Assembly (NCBI GenBank): GCA_024690605.1
Contig: JAILOV010000011.1
Location: forward strand, 1 to 46,858
Direction: 5' to 3'
Source: Lachnospiraceae bacterium
Lineage (GTDB): Bacteria; Bacillota; Clostridia; Lachnospirales; Lachnospiraceae
DNA: 46,858 bases
A model generated the notes under the pieces. The model did no database searches. It was not told the DNA's origin and saw nothing but the letters and a program-made list of their open reading frames with translations. A program made the translations under genes and the position numbers. Shown here piece after piece: positions 33,352 through 41,879 of this stretch. The number at the start of each line of letters is the position of its first letter. The stretch's first letter is position 1.

Positions 33352-35168
33352 TTGTCGCTCCCCTCCTGCGTTCCCGCCAGTTCATAGTCCCGCTTCTCCT
33401 TGTTGGTCAGCAGACAGGAGATCGTGCAGGAAACCGTTTCCGTATCGTTCTCATAGTAGCTGTTCAATGCGCTCGCCTCGATCTCGGAGACATCGTCCAC
33501 ATCCTCCAGTGCGCGCAGCATCGCGGCGACCACGTCCTTGCCGGTCGCAAGGACCGTCATGGTCACCTCACCCTCATCGATCGTGAAATTGTCGATCCTG
33601 AGTCCCCGCGGCCGCACCTCCTCCAGCCGGGCGATGAATCCGGACAGGCCGTCATTGTGAGAGGCCGTAAGCCCGTTGACGTTGCGCACATCCTCGCCGC
33701 GGATCTTTGCGGCTTCGTAGGCGGCGATCACGGTATCCGCGCTCTGCAGCCCCGCCACCTCCTTTTTCAATTCCGCGGTCTCACGCTTCAGTGTCATATA
33801 CTGCACGGTGGGAGCCGCGATCAGGACGGCGCTCCCCAGTGCCGCCGCGGCAAACACAGCGTAATAGGCTTTCCGGCCGGTGCTCTTCGCTTTGGCTTTC
33901 TTGAGTTCCTGCGACACAAAGCCGACCGGTTCGATCACCGCGCCGTAGTTGTCGAGGAACTTCATCGCCTGATCATGCATCAGGGCGGTCCGGGGGATCG
34001 CGACACCCTTGAGCTGATCGACCGAGGTGACGGAGACGCCGAGCTGCGCCTCCAGAAGGGCCCGCATACCGCGGTAGTAGACCGCGTCACCCATGAGCAG
34101 CACCTTTTCCACCGGCTGCATCCCGCGGTTTCTGGTGTAATACATCATCGTGCGCCGGATCATATCGATCGCGAAGTGCAGCGGATCACCGACCGAATGA
34201 CCGGCAGGCATGTCCTCACTGATGATCCTTGAGGTCCTGAGCAGTTCATCGGCACGCTCGGGACTCAGCCATTTCTCGCGCGCCACGATATCAACGATCT
34301 GATCCAGGCCGAAATCGATGTTGCGCTGCATGATCATGTCGCCGCTGTCAAAAAAGGTGAGGGCCGTGTGATCACCGGAGATATCCACCGTGAGCGTCGG
34401 CTCTTCTCCCACCTGCAGTGCGGCAAGCCGGAACACGCTGTTGCCGATGAAGTCGATCGAGGACACGCGGATGTGCAGATACTCCGCCGTCTCATAAAGG
34501 GCGTGCACCATTTCGTTGGGAGCGGCGATCACCATCACGCGGATCTGCCCGCGCTCTCTGACCTTTCCCTTCTCGTCTTCGCTTTCGGTGCCCTCCGTCG
34601 TTTCCGCTTCCTCCGCGCGTTTCTGTTTATTTTTCTTTTTCTTCCCGGAGCGGAACAGGCGGCCGAATCGTTTTTTCTTTCCGGTCTCTTCTTTTTTTTC
34701 AAACTCGGTCAACTCGATATCGGCGTCCCGCGCCAGCTCGTCATCCGCGGCGGACGCTGCGCCGTCCGCGGGGTGTTCACCGTCCTGCGCCTGCTTACGG
34801 ACAGCCGCGATGCGGTAAAACCCGAGCACATAATCATCCAGATTGATAGGGAAGTATTCGGCGGCATTGGTATCCACGATCTGCCTGATGCGCGCGTCGG
34901 AGATATCCGGCAGCACGACCTCGCGTGTCATCAGCTTATCGGCAGGAAGCGTGAAGATCGCGTCCCGTGCGTGGATGTTGGCGCCGTTCAGCTGGAGCTT
35001 CAGAAAGCCCGCGAACGCCTCCGGTTCGACGACTGTGCTGTCATCCACCATGTCCCGGGGACATTCCTTTTCCAGGAGCCTCTTGACACGGATTCCCTTC
35101 GCGCTCCGGTGAAGCAGCGCGATCCTCAGGATATTGCTGTTGATAACGATCGATAACAGTTCAGACAT
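33348..35168 (-). CDS. pilMN: PilM-PilN fusion protein with charged insert (606 aa)
   Basis: Residues 1-120 and 209-410 form an actin-like PilM domain (LPADKLMTREVVLPDI, then PTLTVDISGDHTALTFFDSG and KVLLMGDAVYYRGM). About residues 415-606 form PilN: a short cytoplasmic segment, one membrane helix (AVFAAAALGSAVLIAAP, about 437-453), a coiled coil and a ferredoxin-like domain. In most bacteria these are two proteins, PilN's N-terminal tail docking into PilM; a fused pilMN is known in Clostridioides difficile. Residues about 122-208 are an extra insert, first acidic, then very Lys-rich (RSGKKKKNKQKR), then acidic again. It sits between the pilins and pilO, as in that species. Confidence 0.85.
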   Translation of the reverse strand: MSELLSIVINSNILRIALLHRSAKGIRVKRLLEKECPRDMVDDSTVVEPEAFAGFLKLQLNGANIHARDAIFTLPADKLMTREVVLPDISDARIRQIVDTNAAEYFPINLDDYVLGFYRIAAVRKQAQDGEHPADGAASAADDELARDADIELTEFEKKEETGKKKRFGRLFRSGKKKKNKQKRAEEAETTEGTESEDEKGKVRERGQIRVMVIAAPNEMVHALYETAEYLHIRVSSIDFIGNSVFRLAALQVGEEPTLTVDISGDHTALTFFDSGDMIMQRNIDFGLDQIVDIVAREKWLSPERADELLRTSRIISEDMPAGHSVGDPLHFAIDMIRRTMMYYTRNRGMQPVEKVLLMGDAVYYRGMRALLEAQLGVSVTSVDQLKGVAIPRTALMHDQAMKFLDNYGAVIEPVGFVSQELKKAKAKSTGRKAYYAVFAAAALGSAVLIAAPTVQYMTLKRETAELKKEVAGLQSADTVIAAYEAAKIRGEDVRNVNGLTASHNDGLSGFIARLEEVRPRGLRIDNFTIDEGEVTMTVLATGKDVVAAMLRALEDVDDVSEIEASALNSYYENDTETVSCTISCLLTNKEKRDYELAGTQEGSDK

Positions 35169-35739
35169 CTTCTTCCAGGAATTCCTCTGTTTCCGTATCC
35201 GCGCCGGTGTCCGTTTTCACGGTCTCCGGCAGGATGCCGCTCACATAGCCCTTATCGACACAGTGACCGCCGTCACCCGCCCACACTGCGGTCTGCAGTT
35301 CGCGGATGCCGGTCGCATCGTCAACGCGTTCCCTGACGCTCACCATGATCTCATTGCTGTCGTTCTTTCCCCTCGCCTCCCGGGAGATCAGCCGGGGCGG
35401 CGTCGGGATATAGTCCTTAACCGCTTCGGAAAATGCGTCTTCCTGCAAAAAAAGCGTCGATACCGCGATCGGCGCGGAATAGACGCCATTTTCGGAAAGA
35501 CCGCTCCGCAGCGCGTCATAGGCGATCTCATCATAGAGTGCACCACTCACCGCGCTGTAGACCATCTCGATATTCTGCGTGTCCCGACGCTCGCGGCCCT
35601 TTTCGATATAGCGCACGAGTGCGGGGCTCAATGCTCCCGTCATCATCACCAGGACGGAAACGGCGATGATCAGCTCCAGCAGGGAAAATCCGGCACAGGA
35701 ACGCGCCGTCCGGTCACTCGCCGGCAGCCGGTGCCTCAT
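35161..35739 (-). CDS. Type IV pilin-like protein (192 aa)
   Basis: The prepilin site is CAG|FSLLELIIAVSVLVMMT, cleaved after G17 with Glu at +5 (E22). The region after the helix (LSPALVRYIEKGRERRDTQN, then IEMVYSAVSGALYDE) closely parallels the next pilin gene, so the two look like paralogues from a duplication. The C-terminus is acidic. ATG 35739 has GAGG 6 nt upstream; a longer frame from 35811 reads arginine-rich sequence within the neighbouring gene. It overlaps both neighbours (26 nt and 8 nt). Confidence 0.84.
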   Translation of the reverse strand: MRHRLPASDRTARSCAGFSLLELIIAVSVLVMMTGALSPALVRYIEKGRERRDTQNIEMVYSAVSGALYDEIAYDALRSGLSENGVYSAPIAVSTLFLQEDAFSEAVKDYIPTPPRLISREARGKNDSNEIMVSVRERVDDATGIRELQTAVWAGDGGHCVDKGYVSGILPETVKTDTGADTETEEFLEEDV

Positions 35740-36274
35740 CGTCAGCCTCACGGTCCGTCTCCGGCATCTCAAACTTGCCGCCCTTGCTGTCCGCGACAAC
35801 GCGCTGTTCATTCTTGGCGCCGGTGCGTGCCACCCACACCTTTAACTGCCCGTCAAGATAGGAAAAACGGATCGCCTTGCCCCGTGCGCGGTTGGAGACC
35901 AGGGTCGGCATCTGCGTGCCCATGACTGCCTGATACTCGATCGTGAACGCGTCCGTCGGATCGGTCTGATAGAGATTGTCAGTGGAAACGACCGCACCGT
36001 CTCCGCTCTCGATATCGACGGCGCCGTATCTCCAGGTGACCTTGCCGCCCCGCTCGGCGACCTGCTCCATAAAGGAATCATAGGCATCCTCATCCGTCAG
36101 CGCAGCATTGATCCCCTCATAGATGGAATCGATCGTCTGCATGTCGCGCACCTCGCGGGCACGGTCCACATAGCGGATGATGTGCGGCGCGATCAGTCCG
36201 ACCAGCACGACCATCACGGTGATCGCTATGAGCAGCTCTATGAGGGAAAACCCGGATTCCGTCTTTCGTTTCAT
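35714..36274 (-). CDS. pilA: Type IV major pilin candidate, PilA-like (186 aa)
   Basis: A short, typical leader (MKRKTESG) is cleaved after G8, giving a mature protein that begins FSLIELLIAITVMVVLVGLI with Glu at +5. A single long N-terminal helix continues into YVDRAREVRDMQTIDSIYEG. The C-terminal domain is beta-rich and ends in an acidic tail (ETDREADDEAPAAGE). It alone in the cluster has a strong dedicated promoter directly upstream, which fits the major pilin. The AGGAAGAGG ribosome binding site lies about 9 nt from the ATG. Confidence 0.82.
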   Translation of the reverse strand: MKRKTESGFSLIELLIAITVMVVLVGLIAPHIIRYVDRAREVRDMQTIDSIYEGINAALTDEDAYDSFMEQVAERGGKVTWRYGAVDIESGDGAVVSTDNLYQTDPTDAFTIEYQAVMGTQMPTLVSNRARGKAIRFSYLDGQLKVWVARTGAKNEQRVVADSKGGKFEMPETDREADDEAPAAGE

Positions 36275-36308
36275 GTATTATTCCTCTTCCTACCGCATAA
36301 GCGTTTCA

Positions 36309-36337
36309 ATTATATCACAATTTCGATTTTTTTACAA
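36309..36337 (-). promoter_or_regulatory. Strong internal promoter upstream of pilA
   Basis: TTGTAA (36337-36332), a 17-nt spacer and a perfect TATAAT (36314-36309) lie on the minus strand, with TGA directly before the -10 (extended -10). The -35 overlaps the pilC stop codon. The predicted start of transcription is near 36302, leaving a leader of about 28 nt. This would let the pilins be made in excess over pilB and pilC. Confidence 0.75.
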
Positions 36338-37549
36338 TGCGTCGATATTCGTATACAGCGAGATCATCGGCGAAAAGACCGCGGCTATGATCCCGATGAC
36401 GATCAGTGCCATAACGATGATGATGATCGGCTCCAGCGCTGCCGCGGCGCTCTCGGTCGCGTCCGAGACCTCCTGCTCATAGTAGTCCGCCGCCTTTTCC
36501 AGCATGGTGTCGATCGAGCCGGATTCCTCGCCGACGCGGATCATGTTGCAGATCATCGGCGGGAACAGCGCGCTCTCTTCCATCGGATCCGCCAGACGGG
36601 AACCGCGGGTGACCTCTTCCTCCGCCTTTTTCAAACTCTGTTTATAGATCTCGTTGCCGAGGGTGTCCGATGTGACGGCAAGCGCCCGGATGATCGGCAT
36701 GCCGGCTCCGAGAAGCGTGCTCAGATTCCGGCAGAACTGCGCGCACGCTGTCTTCTGATTGAGTTTGCCCAGGATCGGCAGCTTCAGCCGGATCCTGTCA
36801 ATCCGCACACGCCCCTTGGGTGACGTGGCATAGGATCGATAGCCCAGCACGATGAACAGGATCAGAGCGGCCAGGACCCACCAGAATCTGGTAAAGAAAG
36901 AGCTGAATGCCACAAGTGCCCGGGTGATCGCCGGCATCTCCGTTCCCATCTGCTCGAACATCGACGCATACATGGGCACGATCTTCGTAAGCATGATGAT
37001 GATGACCGCGACGCAGACGACCGCGAGGATCGCGGGATATACCATCGCCTTTTTCACAATGCCGCGCAGCTTATCTGATTTCTCGAAATGGATCGCCATC
37101 CGTTCGAACGAGACTTCCAGGCGTCCCGCTTCCTCACCGGCTCCGACGAGGGAGGCGAACATCGGTGAGAAGACCTTGCTCTGGCGGTGCATGCCCTCCG
37201 AGAGAGAACCGCCCTTTTCCACCGTGATCCTCACATCATGAAGCGCGTCCTTGAGTGCCGGGTTTTCCGCCTGTTCCTCAAGCATCGTGAGCGTGCGCAC
37301 AATGCTGACACCGGCGGAAGACAGCGTCACGAACTGCCTGCAGAAAACACCCATCTCGCTGGGCGGAACACCGGGCTTCAAAAAGGAGAGATCGATCCTG
37401 CGGTTCAGACGGTCGGCCTCCGCGATGGAGATGACGGTGTTTCCGCCCGCCTTTAACAGTTCGATCGCGCCGTCCCGGTCACTCGCCGGAATGGTCCCGC
37501 TCTTGTTTCTGCCCTCGGGCGTGATCACCCGGTACCGATAGTCAGCCAC
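36332..37549 (-). CDS. pilC: Type IV pilus inner-membrane platform protein PilC (405 aa)
   Basis: PilC is the polytopic platform on which the PilB motor acts. Two T2SSF domains are visible: the first from MGVFCRQFVTLSSAGVSIVR, the second from TACAQFCRNLSTLLGAGMPI, each with the AGxEAG/VGEESG signature (LVGAGEEAGRLE and VGEESGSIDTML). Three membrane helices lie near VYPAILAVVCVAVIIIML, FWWVLAALILFIVLGY and IIIIVMALIVIGIIAAVF. The start is GTG 37549, 6 nt after pilB, with a weak ribosome binding site, so coupling to pilB is likely. Confidence 0.94.
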   Translation of the reverse strand: MADYRYRVITPEGRNKSGTIPASDRDGAIELLKAGGNTVISIAEADRLNRRIDLSFLKPGVPPSEMGVFCRQFVTLSSAGVSIVRTLTMLEEQAENPALKDALHDVRITVEKGGSLSEGMHRQSKVFSPMFASLVGAGEEAGRLEVSFERMAIHFEKSDKLRGIVKKAMVYPAILAVVCVAVIIIMLTKIVPMYASMFEQMGTEMPAITRALVAFSSFFTRFWWVLAALILFIVLGYRSYATSPKGRVRIDRIRLKLPILGKLNQKTACAQFCRNLSTLLGAGMPIIRALAVTSDTLGNEIYKQSLKKAEEEVTRGSRLADPMEESALFPPMICNMIRVGEESGSIDTMLEKAADYYEQEVSDATESAAAALEPIIIIVMALIVIGIIAAVFSPMISLYTNIDAL

Positions 37550-37555
37550 TGTCCG

Positions 37556-39265
37556 TTACTCCTCGTATGCGATCTTGCGCAGCTCATCCATGGACGTGAC
37601 GCCGGCCACGACGAGCTTTGCCGCCTGTTCCTTCAGTGTCGTCATTCCCTCCGAAAGTGCGATCTCTTTGATCTCCGAGCTCGGGCGCATCTTCGCGACC
37701 GCCGTGTGCACGGCGGGCGAGGAAGGCAGCATCTCGTAGACCGCGATGCGGCCGAAGTAGCCGGTATGGCTGCACCGCTGGCAACCGACCGCCTCGCACA
37801 GCTTGAGCGGCTGTGTCTCGGGCACACCCAGTTCTTCCTTTTCCTCTGGTGTGGCCTCCCGCTCTCTCTTGCAGGAGCAGAGCCTGCGCACCAGGCGCTG
37901 CGCCACGACGCCGACCAGCGCGTCGGCGATCAGATAGGGTTCGATGCCCATGTTCATCAGTCGCGCGACAGAGGCCTCGGTACTGTTCGTGTGGAGCGTG
38001 GAGACGACCAGATGTCCCGTGATGGATGCCTGGATCGCAATCTCCGCCGTCTCCGAATCGCGGATCTCACCGATCATGATGATGTCGGGATCCTGTCTGA
38101 GGATCGAGCGCAACGCACCGGCAAAGGTCATCTGGATCTTCGGATTGACCTGCACCTGATTGACCCCGTCCACATTGGCTTCCACAGGATCCTCGACCGT
38201 GACGATGTTGACGTTCTCTTTGTTCAGCTGTGCCAGCGCGGTGTAGAGCGTCGTGGATTTACCGCTTCCGGTAGGACCGGTCACGAGGATCAGACCGTGC
38301 CGGTGGGCGAGCATGTCGTCGAATTTGCGCAGATCCTCACCCTCAAGCCCCAGCTCTCTCTTGTCTCTGGTGAGACTCTCCTTGTTGTTGAAGCGCATCA
38401 CGAGCTTCTCCCCGTAAACGGTGGGGATCGAGGAGACACGGACATCATATTCCACATGGTCGACAACCAGCGTCGTGCGGCCGTCCTGCGGCTTTCTCTT
38501 CTCGGAAATGTCCATGCCCGAGATGATCTTCACGCGGGCTGTGATCGCCGCCTGGATCGTCGCGTCATGGCGCATCGCCTCGATCAGATCGCCGTCGACA
38601 CGAAAACGGATGCGGATACCGTTGCGCGTAGGCTCAAAATGGATGTCACTGGCCCGCTGATGGACCGCCTGCTCCATGATCGATCGCACCATGACCACGA
38701 TCGGGGAGTTGTCGGTCTCCGACGGATCCTCACGTTTGTCCCACCGGTCGTTCTTGTCCTCCTGGGTCTCCTCATCGCCGAATTCTTTTTTATAACGTTC
38801 CGCGACCTCCATAACGGACTGTCTGCCGAAGTACCGGTCGATCTCATAGGCGATCTGCGAACTGGTCGATAGCACCGGCTGGATCCGTCTGTTGGTGATG
38901 ATGGAGATATCATCCATTGCGATGAAATCCATCGGATCGGACATCGCCACCAGCAGGATGTTCGGATTGTTCTTGTCAAAGCCGATCGGGATCAGATTGT
39001 ACTGCTTGGCGATCGTCTCATTGATCAGATAGACCGCGTCCTTGTCGAGCTTCACGGTGCGCAGTTCCACATAATCGATGTGGAGCTGTTCCTTGAGGAT
39101 GTCGACCATCTTCTGCTCGGAGACATAGCCCAGGCTGATCAGCGTCTCACCCAGCTTCGTCCCGCGCGTCTTCTGCTCCTTCAGGGCCTTTTCCAGCTGC
39201 TCCGGCGTGATGACCTGCTGCTGCACCAGCACATCACCGATACGGATGCGTTGTCTTGCGATCAT
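37556..39265 (-). CDS. pilB: Type IV pilus extension ATPase PilB (569 aa)
   Basis: PilB hydrolyses ATP to drive pilin assembly. An N-terminal GspE-N/MshEN domain (RIRIGDVLVQQQVITPEQLE, residues about 6-25 onward) precedes the motor. Walker A is VTGPTGSGKST, the Asp box is VEDPVE, Walker B is DIIMIGEIRDSET and the His box is STLHTNS. The zinc-site cysteines are LCSC and CQRC, the first pair being spaced C-x-C rather than the usual C-x-x-C. The ribosome binding site TAAGGAG overlaps the stop codon of rpoD, so pilus motor translation is physically tied to the sigma factor gene. No retraction ATPase (pilT) is in the window. Confidence 0.95.
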   Translation of the reverse strand: MIARQRIRIGDVLVQQQVITPEQLEKALKEQKTRGTKLGETLISLGYVSEQKMVDILKEQLHIDYVELRTVKLDKDAVYLINETIAKQYNLIPIGFDKNNPNILLVAMSDPMDFIAMDDISIITNRRIQPVLSTSSQIAYEIDRYFGRQSVMEVAERYKKEFGDEETQEDKNDRWDKREDPSETDNSPIVVMVRSIMEQAVHQRASDIHFEPTRNGIRIRFRVDGDLIEAMRHDATIQAAITARVKIISGMDISEKRKPQDGRTTLVVDHVEYDVRVSSIPTVYGEKLVMRFNNKESLTRDKRELGLEGEDLRKFDDMLAHRHGLILVTGPTGSGKSTTLYTALAQLNKENVNIVTVEDPVEANVDGVNQVQVNPKIQMTFAGALRSILRQDPDIIMIGEIRDSETAEIAIQASITGHLVVSTLHTNSTEASVARLMNMGIEPYLIADALVGVVAQRLVRRLCSCKREREATPEEKEELGVPETQPLKLCEAVGCQRCSHTGYFGRIAVYEMLPSSPAVHTAVAKMRPSSEIKEIALSEGMTTLKEQAAKLVVAGVTSMDELRKIAYEE

Positions 39266-39275
39266 AGTGTTCTCC

Positions 39276-41855
39276 TTAGTCCAGATAGTCCTTCAGCTTC
39301 CGCGAACGGCTCGGATGTCTGAGCTTGCGGAGTGCCTTGGCCTCGATCTGCCGGATGCGCTCACGGGTGACGTTAAATTCACGCCCCACTTCTTCCAGTG
39401 TGCGCGCACGCCCGTCATCCAGTCCAAAGCGCAGGCGCAACACCTTCTGTTCTCTCTCCGTGAGTGTTCCCAGCACCTCCACGAGCTGCTCCTTCAGCAG
39501 CGTAAACGCGGCCGCGTCGGCGGGAACCGGCACGTGATCGTCCTGAATGAAATCGCCGAGATGAGAATCCTCTTCCTCGCCGATCGGTGTCTCCAGAGAG
39601 ACCGGCTCCTGCGAGATCTTCAGGATCTCCCGCACCCGCTCGACCGGCATGTTCATCTTCTCCGCGATCTCATCGGGCGTGGGTTCGCGTCCCAGCTCCT
39701 GCAGGAGCTGTCTGCTGATGCGGATCAGTTTGTTGATCGTCTCGACCATATGGACCGGAATGCGGATCGTGCGCGCCTGATCGGCGATCGCACGCGTGAT
39801 CGCCTGCCGGATCCACCAGGTGGCATAGGTGGAGAACTTGAAGCCCTTGCGGAAATCAAACTTTTCCACCGCCTTAATCAGACCGAGATTGCCCTCCTGG
39901 ATCAGATCCAGAAACAGCATGCCGCGGCCGACATAGCGCTTGGCGATGCTGACGACCAGACGGAGATTGGCCTCCGCAAGCTTGTTCTTTGCGTCCTCGC
40001 CGTCCGCGATCGGTGCCCGGAGTGCCTCCTTTTCCTTGTCGGAGAGCTTTTTCTTCTTCTTGTCCTGCTCGAGCATCTTGCGCCCGTTCTCGATCAGCTC
40101 CGTCAGGCGCTTTTCCTCCTCATCCCGCTGCTCATCATTAAGATCCTTGTTCTTCCTGAGCGCGTTGAGTTCCTTTTCATAACTCCTGATGCGATCCTGC
40201 ACGTTTTTGCGGCCGTCCGCGGTCATCTTCGTGCGGTCGTCGCGAAGCTTCTTCTCGGCGGCAAGCCCCGCCTCCATGCGCTTGGCCAGCGCGATCTCCT
40301 CATCGGCGGACAGGAGCGGCACCTTACCGATCTCCTTGAGATACATGCGGACCGGATCCTCAATGGCGACACTGTCGGGAACGCTCAGGTCGAGATTGTC
40401 CATATCGACCTCTTCCTCTTCCTCGATGATCAGTTCGTCATCATCCGGTAGTTCGTCCGGGTCCTCATCCGTGCGCAGCACATCGATACCCTCGGATTCC
40501 AGGATCTCCAGCACGCGCTCGAAATGCTCCTCATCAAGGCCGACATCGGTCAGATAATCCTTGATCTCGTTGTATTCGAGCACATTTTTCTTCTTCTTGG
40601 CAACCAGCAGCAGCTCCTGCATCTTTTTGCGGAACTTCTGCTGTACAGCCTCATCGACCTCATGGCCGTTCTCGTCGCCGTCCGTGTTCAGGAGGAATTC
40701 CTCCTCCTCCCAGGCAAGCGTCTGCCTGTCCTTTTTGACAACGGCCTCAAACTCGCGATCGGCATCCGCCGCCGCGCGCTTCGAGGATCTCTTTTTCCCC
40801 GAAGAAGCCTTCTCCGCCGGTGCGCTTCCTTTTGTCGCCATTCTCGCCGCACGCTCCTCGGCCGATTTTTTGGCCGCACCGAACAGCACGCCCGTGTGGG
40901 CGGCCGCCGCCGCTCCGTAGAGTTTCTTGCCGTCCGACGTCTGCACCGGCGTCACCTTCTTCGCGCCGGTCTTCTTTGTCGCAGGTTCCGCGGCGCTCTT
41001 CTTTGCAGTCCCCTTGGATTTCCCGGCCTTCCCGTCCGCCGCCATCTTGGCTGCGCGTTCCTCGGCAGATTTCTTGGCCGCACCGAACAGCACGCCCGTG
41101 TGGGCGGCCGCTGCCGCTCCGTAGAGCTTCCTGCCGTCCTTCGTCTGCACCGGTGTCACCTTCTTCGAGCCGGTCTTCTTTGTCGCAGGTTCCGCGACGC
41201 TCTTCTTTGCGGTCCCTTTGGATTTCCCGGCCTTTCCGTCCGCCGCCATCTTGGCCGCGCGCTCCTCGGCAGATTTCTTGGCCGCACCGAACAGCACGCC
41301 CGTGTGGGCGGCCGCTGCCGCTCCGTAGAGCTTTCTGCCGTCCGATGTCTGCACGGATCTGCCGTTCTTCTTCGCGGGGGTCTTCTCCGTCTTTTTCGTC
41401 TCCGTTTTCTTCACCGATATTTTCTCCGCAGCTTTCTTTACGGGTGTCTTCTGTATCGTCTTCTTCGCCGGTGCGGCCTTCTTCGCAGGTGCCTTCACCG
41501 CTGTCTTCTTTGCCGGTGCCGCTTTCTTCGCAGGTGCCTTCACCGTAGCCTTCTTCGCCGGTGCCGCTTTCTTTGTGGGTGCCTTCACCGCTGTCTTCTT
41601 CGCCGGGGCGGCCTTCTTCGCGGGTGCCTTCACCGCCGCCTTCTTCGCGGGTGCTTTCACCGCCGCCTTCTTCGCCGGTGCGGCTTTCTTCGCGGGCGCC
41701 TTCACCGCCGTCTTCTTCGCCGGTACGGCCTTCTTCGCGGGTGCCTTCACCGCCGCCTTCTTTGCCGGTGCGGCTTTCTTCGCGGGTGCCTTCTGCACCG
41801 TCTTCTTTGCCGGTGCGGCTTTCTTTGTTACCTTTTTCACTTCCTTCTTAGCCAC
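39276..41855 (-). CDS. rpoD: Primary sigma factor RpoD/SigA with giant N-terminal extension (859 aa)
   Basis: The C-terminal half is a standard housekeeping sigma factor: region 1.1 about residues 390-470, region 1.2 from [17 protein letters not shown] (residue 500), region 2 from [16 protein letters not shown] (about 626) with [16 protein letters not shown], and region 4 ending [20 protein letters not shown]. Three parts are extra. Residues 1-169 are histone-H1-like with about sixteen PAKK units. Residues 170 to about 345 are three tandem 68-residue repeats. Residues about 530-622 are a charged coiled-coil insert between regions 1.2 and 2. Typical Firmicute SigA is about 370-400 residues. 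The GTG start at 41855 has an excellent AAGGAGA 6 nt upstream, so the extension should be translated. It lies between dnaG and pilB. Confidence 0.95.
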   Translation of the reverse strand: MAKKEVKKVTKKAAPAKKTVQKAPAKKAAPAKKAAVKAPAKKAVPAKKTAVKAPAKKAAPAKKAAVKAPAKKAAVKAPAKKAAPAKKTAVKAPTKKAAPAKKATVKAPAKKAAPAKKTAVKAPAKKAAPAKKTIQKTPVKKAAEKISVKKTETKKTEKTPAKKNGRSVQTSDGRKLYGAAAAAHTGVLFGAAKKSAEERAAKMAADGKAGKSKGTAKKSVAEPATKKTGSKKVTPVQTKDGRKLYGAAAAAHTGVLFGAAKKSAEERAAKMAADGKAGKSKGTAKKSAAEPATKKTGAKKVTPVQTSDGKKLYGAAAAAHTGVLFGAAKKSAEERAARMATKGSAPAEKASSGKKRSSKRAAADADREFEAVVKKDRQTLAWEEEEFLLNTDGDENGHEVDEAVQQKFRKKMQELLLVAKKKKNVLEYNEIKDYLTDVGLDEEHFERVLEILESEGIDVLRTDEDPDELPDDDELIIEEEEEVDMDNLDLSVPDSVAIEDPVRMYLKEIGKVPLLSADEEIALAKRMEAGLAAEKKLRDDRTKMTADGRKNVQDRIRSYEKELNALRKNKDLNDEQRDEEEKRLTELIENGRKMLEQDKKKKKLSDKEKEALRAPIADGEDAKNKLAEANLRLVVSIAKRYVGRGMLFLDLIQEGNLGLIKAVEKFDFRKGFKFSTYATWWIRQAITRAIADQARTIRIPVHMVETINKLIRISRQLLQELGREPTPDEIAEKMNMPVERVREILKISQEPVSLETPIGEEEDSHLGDFIQDDHVPVPADAAAFTLLKEQLVEVLGTLTEREQKVLRLRFGLDDGRARTLEEVGREFNVTRERIRQIEAKALRKLRHPSRSRKLKDYLD
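40830..41348 (-). repeat. Three tandem 204-bp repeats inside rpoD
   Basis: Units start at 41348, 41144 and 40940 on the minus strand, exactly 204 bp (68 codons) apart; the third is incomplete at its end. Each begins [26 protein letters not shown] and continues with [20 protein letters not shown]. The DNA is nearly identical between units, for example from 40861, 41065 and 41269 onward, so the duplication is recent or maintained by recombination. Confidence 0.92.
41430..41849 (-). repeat. Low-complexity Lys/Ala/Pro repeats at the start of rpoD
   Basis: This stretch encodes variations of [20 protein letters not shown], a histone-H1-like pattern with many near-identical 27-33 bp units on the DNA. 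The copy number is likely to vary between strains through slippage. Similar Lys/Ala-rich tails occur on actinobacterial primary sigma factors and some HU proteins. Confidence 0.85.
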
Positions 41856-41879
41856 GTTGTCTCTCCTTTTCTTTGCCCT

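Noticed and set aside
36275..36331. c-di-GMP riboswitch before pilA
   Set aside because: The predicted leader is only about 28 nt, far too short for the known riboswitch classes.
40830..41849. CRISPR-like or satellite array
   Set aside because: The repeats are in frame, encode a continuous protein tail and have no spacer structure.
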